NCBI GenBank assembly: GCA_910579745.1
Contig: CAJTVH010000007.1
Span: forward strand, 1 to 64,000
From: an uncultured Clostridia bacterium
GTDB taxonomy: Bacteria > Bacillota > Clostridia > Lachnospirales > CAG-274
Length of the DNA: 64,000 nt
Direction: 5' to 3'
Made by a program: the position numbers and the translations under genes. Positions 9,166 through 18,400 of this stretch are shown in pieces (position 1 is the first letter of the stretch; every line of letters begins with the position of its first letter). Under the pieces are notes generated by a model. It searched no databases. It was not told the origin of the DNA and worked only from the letters and a program-made list of their open reading frames with translations.

Positions 9166-9222
9166 AAAACAGCCGTAAACTTTATGAGACTTTAAAGCTC
9201 ATAAGGTTTACGGCTGTTTTTT
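9166..9222 (+). terminator. Terminator of the pur operon
   Basis: AAAACAGCCGTAAAC... pairs over about 20 bases with ...GTTTACGGCTGTTTT around the loop ACTTTAAAG, then TTTTTT. Strong intrinsic terminator shared with the convergent small gene. Confidence 0.9.
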
Positions 9223-9229
9223 ATTTGGG

Positions 9230-9394
9230 TTATTTGGGCCAGGCTGTTTCTTTTTCTCTCGCTTTATGCGCTTTGTCCCGCATATGGTTTAATCTTTTTA
9301 CTATATAGTCGATTTTTTCCTCTTGTCTGTCCGCTTGTTCTTTTAAGTCTCTCATCATTTTTAATAATTCATCAATTTTCTCATCCTGACTCAT
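9230..9394 (-). CDS. Small coiled-coil protein, 54 residues
   Basis: Short gene starting MSQDEKIDELLKMMRDLKEQ and ending KETAWPK. An excellent AAAGGAGGG ribosome site sits 7 bases before the ATG. The sequence is almost wholly charged/amphipathic with heptad spacing of I, L, M and V, so a single coiled-coil helix is likely. No signal peptide, no membrane segment. It faces the purA terminator convergently. Function unknown; it could be a small scaffold or regulator. The start site and codon-like composition make it a real gene in my view. Confidence 0.7.
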   Translation of the reverse strand: MSQDEKIDELLKMMRDLKEQADRQEEKIDYIVKRLNHMRDKAHKAREKETAWPK

Positions 9395-9759
9395 ATAAAA
9401 CCCTCCTTTTAAAAATATCAGAATTTTACAGAACTTGTTTTTAATTTTATTATACCATATTTTTATAATGTTTGGTAGTATGATTTGATAAAATTATGAG
9501 GTTCGCAAAAAACACTTGCGGAAATTGTTTTTTTGTGGTAATCTTTTTCTAAGGGCAATGGCGTCATTATAGATGTGATTGGCATTTTGTATCTCATTTT
9601 TTATGTTTTTCGCTTTACAAAGGCGCATGTCGGTCAGATTGCCCGTATAATTTTATACTATACAAAAAGTTAATATGTGGGGCGCTGTTTTCTTAATTAT
9701 CAGGAAATTATTAAGAAAATAATACCGACGGTTCCATATTTAAAAGGAGGACGACATTA
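9395..9759 (+). other. Intergenic region before gdhA with possible RNA structure
   Basis: No gene. GGGCAAT (9553-9559) and ATTGCCC (9638-9644) could close an 80-base structured segment. TTTTCTTAAT/ATTAAGAAAA forms a hairpin at 9690-9721 just before the gdhA ribosome site. No terminator-like U run follows, so the role is open. Confidence 0.3.
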
Positions 9760-11094
9760 ATGTCATATGTAGACGAAGTAATCGAGGCGGTTGTTCGCAA
9801 AAACCCAAGCGAACCCGAATTTCATCAAGCTGTTAAAGAGGTTTTGGAATCCCTCAGGGCTGTTGTTGAGGCTAATGAGGAGAAATTCAGAAAAGAAGCG
9901 CTTCTTGAAAGAATAGTTGAGCCGGAGAGACAAATTAAATTCAGGGTTCCCTGGGTTGACGACAACGGAAATGTACAGGTAAATACAGGTTACAGAGTTC
10001 AGTTTAACAGCGCTATAGGGCCTTATAAGGGCGGCCTTAGATTACATCCATCGGTAAATCTCGGTATTATTAAATTTTTAGGTTTTGAGCAGATTTTCAA
10101 AAACTCTCTTACAGGTCTTCCTATCGGCGGCGGAAAAGGCGGTTCTGATTTTGATCCCAAAGGAAAGTCAGACAGAGAGGTTATGGCGTTCTGCCAGAGC
10201 TTTATGACAGAATTATGCAAACACATCGGCGCTGATACGGACGTACCAGCCGGAGATATAGGTACGGGAGCGAGAGAAATCGGATATATGTTTGGCCAGT
10301 ATAAACGCATAAGAGGCGTTTATGAGGGCGTACTTACGGGAAAGGGTCTTTCCTACGGCGGTTCCCTGGCGAGAACGGAAGCCACGGGATATGGCTTATT
10401 ATACTTAACAGATGAAATGCTTAAACGCAACGGGCACGACATAAAAGGAAAAACCGTTTGTATATCAGGTTCAGGAAACGTGGCTATATACGCCGCTCAA
10501 AAAGCTTTTGAGCTCGGCGCTAAAGTTGTTACGGTTTCTGATTCCACAGGATGGGTTTACGATCCGGAGGGAATTGACGTTAATTTATTAAAAGAGGTTA
10601 AAGAAGTTAAGAGAGCGAGACTCACAGAGTACGCCAAAGAGAGAAAAAGCGCCGAGTATCACGAGGGACGAGGCGTTTGGACGATTAAATGCGATGTGGC
10701 TCTTCCATGCGCCACTCAAAACGAGCTCACTTTAGACGACGCCAAAACTTTGGCAGCTAACGGATGTATAGCTGTGGCGGAGGGCGCTAATATGCCTACG
10801 ACCCTTGACGCTACAGAATATCTTCAGGCGAACAAAGTTCTTTTCGCCCCAGGCAAGGCGGCGAACGCCGGCGGAGTGGCTACATCCGCTCTTGAGATGA
10901 GCCAGAACAGCGAAAGACTCAGCTGGACTTTTGAGGAAGTTGACGCTAAGCTTAAAAACATTATGGTTTCTATTTTCCACAATCTTGATGACGCGGCTAA
11001 ACGTTACGGCGCTGAGGGCAACTATGTTGTGGGCGCTAACATAGCGGGATTTGAGAAAGTGGCGGACGCTATGCTCGCTCAGGGAGTTTGTTAA
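9760..11094 (+). CDS. gdhA: Glutamate dehydrogenase
   Basis: Interconverts 2-oxoglutarate plus ammonium and glutamate. The 444-residue protein belongs to the hexameric short-subunit class: substrate segment GPYKGGLRLHP, catalytic lysine in PIGGGKGGSDFDPKG, DVPAGDIGTGAREIGYMFGQY and the Rossmann motif GSGNVAIYAA. It is of the type usually NADP-linked and anabolic, but cofactor is inferred. AAAGGAGG precedes the ATG. Together with glnA downstream it makes a nitrogen-assimilation neighbourhood. Confidence 0.96.
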   Translation: MSYVDEVIEAVVRKNPSEPEFHQAVKEVLESLRAVVEANEEKFRKEALLERIVEPERQIKFRVPWVDDNGNVQVNTGYRVQFNSAIGPYKGGLRLHPSVNLGIIKFLGFEQIFKNSLTGLPIGGGKGGSDFDPKGKSDREVMAFCQSFMTELCKHIGADTDVPAGDIGTGAREIGYMFGQYKRIRGVYEGVLTGKGLSYGGSLARTEATGYGLLYLTDEMLKRNGHDIKGKTVCISGSGNVAIYAAQKAFELGAKVVTVSDSTGWVYDPEGIDVNLLKEVKEVKRARLTEYAKERKSAEYHEGRGVWTIKCDVALPCATQNELTLDDAKTLAANGCIAVAEGANMPTTLDATEYLQANKVLFAPGKAANAGGVATSALEMSQNSERLSWTFEEVDAKLKNIMVSIFHNLDDAAKRYGAEGNYVVGANIAGFEKVADAMLAQGVC

Positions 11095-11113
11095 TTTTCG
11101 GATGTTTATATTT

Positions 11114-11152
11114 AAAATCCGCGGGGAAATTTCCCCCGCGGGTTTTATTTTT
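11114..11152 (+). terminator. gdhA terminator, probably bidirectional
   Basis: AATCCGCGGGG pairs with CCCCCGCGGGTT and is followed by TTATTTTTTT. The T run overlaps the last codons of the convergent 94-residue gene. Confidence 0.85.
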
Positions 11153-11429
11153 TTGTTTTTATTAGTTCTTCTGAAAGCTCAAATCCGGTTTTTATTCCCT
11201 CCCGATACCCTTCTTTTAAATTTATAAGAAGAAGCTTTTTATAATAACCGATTATTTTTTCAGCTTCTTTAGATGTTTTTTCATCTTTTGAGTTAAAAAA
11301 ATTTTTCTCGGCTTCTTTTAGTTGTTCTCTTAAAATTTTAACTTTTTTGTATTTATTTATTCTTTCACCTATTTCGGTGATTCCGCAGATACCGCCGAAA
11401 AATAATTTGTCTACAATATTTTTTCTCAA
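11145..11429 (-). CDS. Hypothetical 94-residue protein, divergent from an XRE regulator
   Basis: Not recognised. Starts with TTG (RKNIVDKLFFGGICG) with AGGAG 9 bases upstream. The N terminus is mildly hydrophobic with GGICGITEIG. Residues 25-85 are charged and helical (KKVKILREQLKEAEKNFF, YYKKLLLINLKEGYREG). It has a near-perfect promoter on the minus strand (TTGACA at 11491-11486, 17-base spacer, TAATAT at 11468-11463), and its -10 box lies inside one half of an inverted repeat. A neighbouring XRE protein likely controls it. It could be a membrane-proximal or toxin-like effector, but nothing proves that. Confidence 0.65.
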   Translation of the reverse strand: MRKNIVDKLFFGGICGITEIGERINKYKKVKILREQLKEAEKNFFNSKDEKTSKEAEKIIGYYKKLLLINLKEGYREGIKTGFELSEELIKTKK

Positions 11430-11461
11430 ATGGGTTAGCTCCTATAAGATATTTCATAAAC

Positions 11462-11512
11462 AATATTAGGACAAATAGACCACAATGTCAATAGTACATA
11501 TTGTCCTAATAT
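11462..11512. promoter_or_regulatory. Palindromic operator between divergent genes
   Basis: AATATTAGGACAA (11462-11474) and TTGTCCTAATAT (11501-11512) are inverted repeats separated by 26 bases. Each contains a -10-like TAATAT facing its own gene; the minus-strand promoter also has TTGACA at ideal 17-base spacing. A dimeric XRE repressor bound here would silence both directions. The repeats and promoter are seen; binding is inferred. Confidence 0.7.
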
Positions 11513-11525
11513 ATTATTTGTTTGG

Positions 11526-11765
11526 GTGATAAAGGTGATTAGAAGGTATAAAAGATTAGTGGATTTACGTGAAAGTCTTGATTTGACTCAAAAATACATA
11601 TCGGGTATGCTTATGTGCGACCAGTCGTTATACTCAAAGTATGAGAGAGGGGAGAGGGACGTTCCTTTGCATATAATGGTTAAGTTAGCAAAATTTTATG
11701 ATACCTCCGTTGATTATATCGTGGAGCTTACGGACGTTAAAAAACCTTATCCGAGGAGGAAATAA
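11526..11765 (+). CDS. Small XRE-family transcriptional regulator
   Basis: 79 residues, nearly all helix-turn-helix: RLVDLRESLDLTQKYISGMLMCDQSLYSKYERGERDVPLHIMVKLAKFYDTSVDYIVELTD is the classical Cro/CI-type domain, with TQKYIS the first and QSLYSKYERG the recognition helix. GTG starts at 11526 and 11535 are both possible and neither has a strong ribosome site. It shares the tail pattern DxSIDYIxxLTDxxKPY with the regulator at 12277-12522. Divergent from the 94-residue gene, which it probably regulates along with itself. Confidence 0.82.
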   Translation: MIKVIRRYKRLVDLRESLDLTQKYISGMLMCDQSLYSKYERGERDVPLHIMVKLAKFYDTSVDYIVELTDVKKPYPRRK

Positions 11766-12276
11766 ATTTTTGTTTTTTTATGAGCAAAAAATGAAAAAGG
11801 TTAATTCTGATTTTTAGCTAATCTTTAATTGTGTAATATTCGTACTTTTGTAACTAAAAGTACCCAAAGTTCCGAGGGGGGAGGATAATAAATTCCCGGC
11901 AAATTTAAAAAGCTGAGTTATCAAACAAAAAGAATCCTTACAGGCAACCTGTACCGCCCGCTTAAACCGTGCGGGCGTACGGATAATTTTTGTTTGAGAA
12001 CTCAAAACGCTTTTAAAATTTGTTCTTCAGTTATCCCTACGGATAACCCCTCTCAAAGAAGCGGTTAATTGGCCAGTTTTTAGGGAGTTGTGAGTGTGGC
12101 GGGAGCGGTTGCGGCGAAAAGCCGCTAAGGGTTATTCGCTTTTTAAGGTAAAGAGGTGTAAATTAGGTAAAGCCTTATTTACAGTAAATTATGAAGTTCT
12201 TAAAGGAGAAATTAAACCACATAATTTTTGTTAAGAAAGTTTTTTAATCTGGCGTAGGGGAATTTTGAACTAATTA
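11766..12276. other. Gene-free region with a 90-base imperfect inverted repeat
   Basis: No credible ORF. 11915-11937 (GAGTTATCAAACAAAAA...) is the inverted partner of 11981-12003 (...TTTTTGTTTGAGAACTC) with three mismatches. Between them GTACCGCCCGC pairs with GCGGGCGTAC (11951-11980), followed by ATAATTTTTG, so it could end the XRE transcript. The G-rich stretch 12090-12140 shows further stems. Either a repeat remnant or a structured RNA. Confidence 0.4.
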
Positions 12277-12522
12277 TTAATTTTCTTTATTTGTTTTTGA
12301 ATATGGTTTATTTTCGTCGGTAAGACCTATAAGGTAGTCTATACTGGCGTCTAAAGCGAGCGCTATTTTTCTTAATTGCTCAATAGTAGGAGTTTGTCTG
12401 TTATTTTCAAGTTTAGAGTAAGTTTTTCGCTTAATCCCTGTAAGCCGTTCCATTTTCAGCTGAGTGAAACTTTTTGCTTTTCTAAGTCTTTTTATTCTAT
12501 AAGCTAATAGAACTTTATTCAA
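12277..12522 (-). CDS. Small XRE-family transcriptional regulator
   Basis: A single helix-turn-helix domain: YRIKRLRKAKSFTQLKMERLTGIKRKTYSKLENNRQTPTIEQLRKIALALDASIDYLIGLTD. A TTG at 12522 has GAGGTGA spaced 5 bases before it and is preferred (81 residues) over a GTG three codons upstream that would overlap that site. The tail KPYSKTNKEN resembles that of the regulator at 11526. Divergent from glnA across about 300 bases, so control of glnA or of nitrogen genes is possible but unproven. Confidence 0.8.
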   Translation of the reverse strand: MNKVLLAYRIKRLRKAKSFTQLKMERLTGIKRKTYSKLENNRQTPTIEQLRKIALALDASIDYLIGLTDENKPYSKTNKEN

Positions 12523-12688
12523 TAAAATCACCTCAAAAAAAATATAGCATAAATTTATAATGAAAATATGGTGTTATGGACCTATAAATAGAAATTTTCA
12601 CTATGGGGAGAATTAGCCCACGGTCTTTTTGTATTTCTATAATAAAAGTACAAATAAAAATTTACTTCAAAAAAATAGTAAAAATATA

Positions 12689-12717
12689 TTGACAAAAAAA
12701 TGTTTATATTATATAAT
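12689..12717 (+). promoter_or_regulatory. Consensus promoter of glnA
   Basis: TTGACA (12689-12694), 17-base spacer, TATAAT (12712-12717), both boxes perfect. Transcription would begin near 12724. Confidence 0.9.
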
Positions 12718-12736
12718 GATTTTATAGTGAGCGAGG

Positions 12737-12779
12737 GCGTTTCAATGACTTAGGTGCATTGGGACGCTTTTGTTATTTT
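12737..12779 (+). terminator. Attenuator-like hairpin in the glnA leader
   Basis: GCGTTTCAATG (12737-12747) pairs with CATTGGGACGC (12757-12767) over 11 bp around a 9-base loop, then TTTTGTTATTTT. It lies only about 15 bases after the predicted transcription start and 60 before glnA, so glnA can be expressed only by read-through. ANTAR proteins act by antitermination and one is encoded just downstream of glnA. I do not see the usual pair of hexaloop hairpins. Confidence 0.7.
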
Positions 12780-12826
12780 AATCAAAGATATTATTGAGAA
12801 TTATCATTTGAAAGGAGAATTTTTAA

Positions 12827-14158
12827 ATGGCAAAATACAGTAAAGAGGATATTTTAAGAATTGTTAAAGAGGAGGACATAAAATTTGTAAGGCTTCAGTT
12901 TACAGACGTTTTGGGAACCCTTAAAAATGTGGCTGTTACTGTTTCACAGCTTCCTAAGATTTTAGATGAGGGTATGATGTTCGACGGTTCCTCAATTCAG
13001 GGTTTCGCCAGAATCGAGGAGTCTGATATGTATTTAAAACCTGACCTTGACACTTTTGTTACGCTTCCGTGGCGGCCGCAGCACAGCAAGGTGGCGAGAT
13101 TTATATGCGATATTTACACACCTGCCGGAGAGCCTTTTGAAGGCGACCCAAGATACATACTGAAAAAAACAATCAAGGAAGCGGAGGAAATGGGCTATCA
13201 GTTTAACGTTGGAAACGAGTGCGAGTTTTTCTTATTTCAGACAGATGAGAACGGCGCTCCCACAACTATCACAAATGACGAGGCGGGATATTTCGACCTT
13301 GACCCCCTCGACTGCGGAGAGGACGTAAGACGTGAGATTTGCCTTACTCTCGAGGAAATGGGCTATGAGGTTGAGGCTTCTCACCATGAGGTGGCAGAGG
13401 GACAGCACGAAATTGACTTTAAATATGACAGTGCCCTCGCTACCGCCGACAACGTTATGACATTTAAGCTTGTTGTTAAGACTATCGCTAAAAAATACGG
13501 ACTTCACGCCACTTTTATGCCTAAGCCTATTTTTGGGATAAACGGCTCTGGTATGCATACAAATATGTCTTTGTTTAGAGACGGGAAAAACGCTTTCTTT
13601 GATGAAAACGACTCATTGCAGTTAAGCAAGACGGCCTACAGCTATATCGCCGGCGTTCTTAAACACGTGGCGGGTATCACGGCTGTTACGAACCCTCTTG
13701 TAAATTCTTATAAACGTCTTGTTCCCGGATATGAGGCTCCCTGTTATATAGCCTGGAGCGCCTCAAACCGTTCGGACATCATAAGGATTCCCGCCTCAAG
13801 AGGAGCGGGCACGAGAGTCGAGCTTAGAAGCCCCGACCCGTCAACAAATCCTTATCTTTGTCTCGCTCTTTGTCTTGCCGCCGGTCTCGATGGTATTAAG
13901 AAAAACCTCGACGCTCCTGAAAGCGTTGACGACAATATGTTTGATATGACGCAGAAAGAAAGAGACGATAGAGGAATTAAAAATTTACCCGGCAGCCTTA
14001 AAGAGGCACTTGACGTAATGGAAAAAGACGGTCTCGCGAGGGAAACCTTGGGAGAACATGTTTACAACGCTTACGTAAGCTGTAAAAACGCTGAGTGGGA
14101 CAGCTTTAGAATGTATGTAAGCCAATGGGAGGTTGACGAGTATATTTATCAGTATTAA
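12827..14158 (+). CDS. glnA: Glutamine synthetase, type I-alpha
   Basis: Makes glutamine from glutamate and ammonium with ATP. 443 residues is the length of the Gram-positive GSI-alpha form. Motifs: MFDGSSIQGFARIEESDM with the arginine linked to feedback inhibition in Bacillus, the ATP segment KPIFGINGSGMHTNMS, and ASRGAGTRVELRSPDPSTNPY. The adenylylation loop of GSI-beta is absent. Strong promoter and hairpin leader upstream, ANTAR protein gene downstream. AAAGGAGA precedes the ATG. Confidence 0.97.
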   Translation: MAKYSKEDILRIVKEEDIKFVRLQFTDVLGTLKNVAVTVSQLPKILDEGMMFDGSSIQGFARIEESDMYLKPDLDTFVTLPWRPQHSKVARFICDIYTPAGEPFEGDPRYILKKTIKEAEEMGYQFNVGNECEFFLFQTDENGAPTTITNDEAGYFDLDPLDCGEDVRREICLTLEEMGYEVEASHHEVAEGQHEIDFKYDSALATADNVMTFKLVVKTIAKKYGLHATFMPKPIFGINGSGMHTNMSLFRDGKNAFFDENDSLQLSKTAYSYIAGVLKHVAGITAVTNPLVNSYKRLVPGYEAPCYIAWSASNRSDIIRIPASRGAGTRVELRSPDPSTNPYLCLALCLAAGLDGIKKNLDAPESVDDNMFDMTQKERDDRGIKNLPGSLKEALDVMEKDGLARETLGEHVYNAYVSCKNAEWDSFRMYVSQWEVDEYIYQY

Positions 14159-14164
14159 TTTATG

Positions 14165-14318
14165 TTATAGCCAAAAAACTTGAAAATGAGTGAAAAGGGG
14201 TGAGCTGAAAATTATTTTTACAAGGCGGCGGGGAGAGTGCCATACGCCACTGATTCCAACCCTGTAAAAAGGATTTTCAGCCGCTGAATTTGTTTATTTT
14301 TAAGTTGTATGGCTATAA
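14165..14318. mobile_element. MITE-like element, family C, copy 1
   Basis: 154 bp between inverted ends TTATAGCCAAAAAACTTG and CAA-rich partner ending TTGTATGGCTATAA. The interior AGCTGAAAATTATTTTT...GGCGG and GGATTTTCAGCCGCTGAATTTG recurs in 34298-34457 and 57770-57937. Non-coding. It sits between glnA and the ANTAR gene. A second hairpin, GACTTGTT/AACAAGTC enclosing CCTGTAAAA/TTTACAGG, follows at about 14331-14400. Confidence 0.7.
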
Positions 14319-14440
14319 ATTTTCGTTATAGACTTGTTTACTGCCTGTAAAATAGGTGAAATCATATTCAAAAGCCTTTTTACAGGTTTATGAACAAGTC
14401 CGGTTAAAGGGGCTTTATGGAACGGCGGGGGGGAGTTTTT

Positions 14441-14971
14441 ATGAGAAATCACAACATTTTGGCCGCTTTTTCAAATGAGAGGGTTTTGGGAGTGGTTGAG
14501 AAAATGCTCGCCAGTGAGAATATACGCCTCGCTTATTCCTGTAAAAGCGCTTCAGAGCTTAAAAAAAGTATTAACTACTGTCAAAGCGGAATCATTATAT
14601 GCGGATATAAGCTTAAAGACGGCGTTATTGTCCAGTTTATCGATGATATTCCGGAAAACTTCTCCGTTATATTGATAGGAAACAAGTCGCAGGCGGAGAT
14701 GTGCGAGAGCGACAGGGTTTTTAAACTTATAGTTCCTTTAAAAAAGGATGATTTGATTTGCTCAGTTTATATGCTTTTGAGTATGAGGGAGGGCGGTTAT
14801 ACCGGAAAGGCTTCTTTCAGAACATCGAAAGAGGAGAAGATAATAAGAAGGGCTAAAGAAATTCTTATTGACAGGTATAATCTGACGGAAGAACAAGCGC
14901 ACAAGTATTTGCAGAAAAAAAGTATGGATACGGGCAGAAAAATTATTGACGTGGCTAAACTTATTTTATAA
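14441..14971 (+). CDS. ANTAR-domain antitermination regulator
   Basis: 176 residues: a degenerate receiver-like domain (about 1-110, NHNILAAFSNERVLGVVEKML, without an obvious phospho-acceptor DD pair) followed by a C-terminal ANTAR RNA-binding domain (SKEEKIIRRAKEILIDRYNL...AHKYLQKKSMDTGRKIIDVAKLIL). ANTAR proteins bind hairpins in nascent RNA and prevent termination. In clostridia such genes (NitR type) often follow glnA. The likely target is the hairpin before glnA. ATG at 14441 has GGGGGGAG 5 bases upstream; a farther ATG at 14417 is possible. Confidence 0.87.
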   Translation: MRNHNILAAFSNERVLGVVEKMLASENIRLAYSCKSASELKKSINYCQSGIIICGYKLKDGVIVQFIDDIPENFSVILIGNKSQAEMCESDRVFKLIVPLKKDDLICSVYMLLSMREGGYTGKASFRTSKEEKIIRRAKEILIDRYNLTEEQAHKYLQKKSMDTGRKIIDVAKLIL

Positions 14972-15042
14972 AACTTTTATAACATATTTGTTTAATAGAA
15001 TAATAGGATTCTTTTTAAATGATGGATAAAAAGAGAGGCTGA

Positions 15043-15166
15043 ATGTATCTGAAAACAAAAATACGCGCGGAACTTGAATATTTTAGTTTTATAAATACAC
15101 GTGAATTTTTTAAATAATTGATTTCTATACAGTTTAAATAATTGGGATTGAGTTTTTAGATATGCT
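15043..15166. repeat. Family A palindromic repeat
   Basis: Begins GTATCTGAAAACAAAAATACG and ends GAGTTTTTAGATATGC, the ends of family A. The interior is diverged. It lies in the 500-base gene-free region before the large SLH gene. The remainder (15167-15485) shows no gene. Confidence 0.6.
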
Positions 15167-15485
15167 ATAGGCTGTTGAACAGGTTTAATTTTGCTTTTGA
15201 CAATATGAAAACGGAGGTTTACTCCGTTTTATTTTTTTGCGGGAAAACATGAGGTGTTTCCTCAATTTCCAGAAAGTTTTTTTTACAATATTATTAATTT
15301 TTAAAAATTAATTTGTTATTATTAAAATAAAATGGTATAATGTATAAGAAGCAAATATAAGGATTAATAAAAAATTATCATCGCCGCGGGAAGTTTTTGG
15401 CGGGATAATGATCTCGGCTGGCAAATTACCGCCGGAGTCTTTTACATATTTTTTTTATTTTAATTTTCACGGTTGGAGGTTTAGT

Positions 15486-18400
15486 ATGAAGAAAGGCTTT
15501 TTTTTGAAATCTGTTTTCAATAAATTCATATGTTTTGTTTTGACGTTCGCTTTAACCCCAATGGGGGCTATTAAGGTATCGGCTCTTACAGACACCAAGG
15601 TTTTTACCGACCCTGTTGAGAATATTTATGTGGGAAGAGACGAGGGATGGGACTTTATCGAGAATTTGACTTTCGGCGACGTGGGGGCGGGCCATTGGGC
15701 TAAAGAAGCTGTTACCCGTTCCGGCGCTTATGATATGGTTAAAGGTTACAGCGGTAATTTTAACCCCAATGGAACTGTATCGAATCAAGAGGCTATCGCT
15801 TTCGTTATCAGGATTATGGGAATGGAAAACGCCGCTCAGACGAGGGCCGCGGAACTTAAAGAAACCAGTCCTCAGTATAACTCGGTTGTCCCTACATGGG
15901 CGAACGGATATTTGAGTTTGGCTCAGGAAAACGGTCTTATTTCCGATGTGGAGTATCTTGACACTTTAGTGGAGGACCAGACTACCCTGGACCCCGCCGT
16001 ATCATTTTTTAAAGGCGCCCCAGCAACAAGGGAAAGGGTGGCCGACTGGATTGTTAAGGGGATAAGGGTTTCAGCCCCGAACGCCTTAAATGTCACGGGT
16101 ACTTCTCAGCAGAGTATGTATAAATTCTCCGATTGGGACTCGGTTGACGTGGCGTACGCTCAGTCTCTTGAGCTTTTGTGCGCGAACGGTGTTTTAAACG
16201 GCACGAACGGAAAAATTAATCCAAAGGGAAACCTGACGAGGGCAGAAATGGCTCAAATACTTTCATCTCTCGACACAATATATTTTCAGGCGGCTAATTT
16301 GGAGAGAAAGACGGGAACCGTAGGCGGTATTCAAGACGCTCAGTATTCTCAGACAAGTACAGCAAGCCTGTGGAGAAACATTTACATAAGAAATATGGAC
16401 GGAAAAATCGATGTTCTTCAATTTCAGCTTAAAGACAGCGGCTCTCCTCAGGATAAAGCCGCGGATACGGTTGTTTACGCCGACGGCGAGATAGTTGGGC
16501 TCGCTTCTCTTCTTGAGGGCGACAAGATTGAGTATATTGTGGAGAAAGCCCAATCCGCCGGTGCCAACGAGCAGATTACGCCTCAGGATTTAACGACGAA
16601 TCCTATTGAGGACGAAAACGCCGGTGCCTCGGGAAACAACAATAACAACAACTCGGCGCAGAAACAGAAAGTTATATTCGTTAAACTGACAGGCGGACTT
16701 GAGAGAAAAGAAGTTCAGGGAAAGCTTATGCAGATAGACTATGAGAATGGACAGATTCACATTCTCGATAATTTGGGAAAAAGATTTTCTTATCCTATCG
16801 TGAACGGTCTTTATGGAACCAACGACGACGGGGAAAACTATATCGTTATGGGCGAGAAAAGATACATAGACAAAAATCTCCCTTACGGGAGCGCCGTTAA
16901 GCTCGCTCTTGTAAACGACACAGTGGATGATATCGAGTATGTGGGCGACATGAATCTTAGAAATGAGATAAGAGGAATCGTCGTTGAGAATAATACTTCT
17001 TACGGTTATCTTACGGTTATAGGAAACGACGGCAAGGAGATTACCAAAAATTATTATCCTGACCAAACTGAAGTGGAGAAACAGGAATATTACGACCTTG
17101 ACGACGAGACGGGATATTTAGACCAGGTGTTCCCGACAGGGGCTTATGATCCAAGAGATACACAGATATCGTCTATTGAGCCGGGAGATATTGTTTTCAT
17201 AAGAACTTTTCAGGATGATCCTGAGACTATAGAGAGTATAAGCGCGTCTACCAACTACATAATGAAATACGGCAAAGTAAACAGCTATGTAAACGATGGA
17301 ACAGGACTTAATCAGCTTATGCTTCAATATGAGAACGGTCAGACGTCATGGTTTGACGTGGCCGACGACATATTCGCCTCAAAAGCGGGCAAGCCTATAG
17401 AGCAAAACGAGATTCAGGCGGGGGACTGGGTTAAGGTCCTTGTTAATCAGGCTATTATATCGCCGGGATATATTATGGAGTCGGTTAAGGAAATCACCGT
17501 GGAAGGAACGGGCCATGAGATAAACACTATTATAAAAGGACAGCTTGGCGCCATAAACAATATTCAAAATAAAATATCCGTTCAGGATTCATATACTCTT
17601 ACCAAAAACGGATGGTCAGACCATATGAACGTAAGAGACATAAGCATAGCCAACAATGATATTGAGTATTATTATGAGGGAAAGAGAATAAATCTTGATT
17701 ACGCAATGAGATTTTTAAAGCATGCGGATAACGATGTTTATGTGGCTATGGAGAACAATTACAGCGGTGAGAAAGTCGCTATGGTTTCTTTCAGAACAAG
17801 CAGGGACGATGTTTTAGACGCCGACACTATCATCAATTCGGACGGTGTGGGAAACTTTAACATATCATCGAGAGAGGGAACCATTTCTACGGACGGGGGA
17901 ACAATTGTAAGACGTCACGGAAGACTTGTTACGGGGCAGAATATTATGATTCCGGATTACGCCACTGTGGTTTTAAACGGAAACAACAAGGCTGCCGTAG
18001 TGGATATTTATGACCAGCCGGACGTTTCGGGGGTTATTATAGGCAGAGGAAGAATTTTGAGTGTTGACGAGGGAAAAAGCTTCAGTCTTAAATCCACGGG
18101 TATACTTACGGGAACGAAATGGGTGTACTCTCCTGTTGAGCGTACTTTCCAGATAGACCATAATACCATGTATATAGATGAGAACGGTATATCAAATATG
18201 GATAACTTTATTGAGTATACCACGAACTCTGTTGTAAGCAAGGTATATAACATTGTTTCCGACGGAACGAAAGCGACTCATGTAGTTAATTCGCCTTACG
18301 CCAAGGATTCTGTCAGAGGCGACGTTGTGTCGGTCGGAACAAGGGAAAATGAGGGCGACGACGGGGAAGAAGGCGGAGAAGAAGGCGGAGACGAGAACAC

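Noticed and set aside
16590..17066. Long antisense ORFs within the SLH gene (for example 158 codons)
   Set aside because: Typical shadow frames opposite a long gene; no ribosome sites and no recognisable product.
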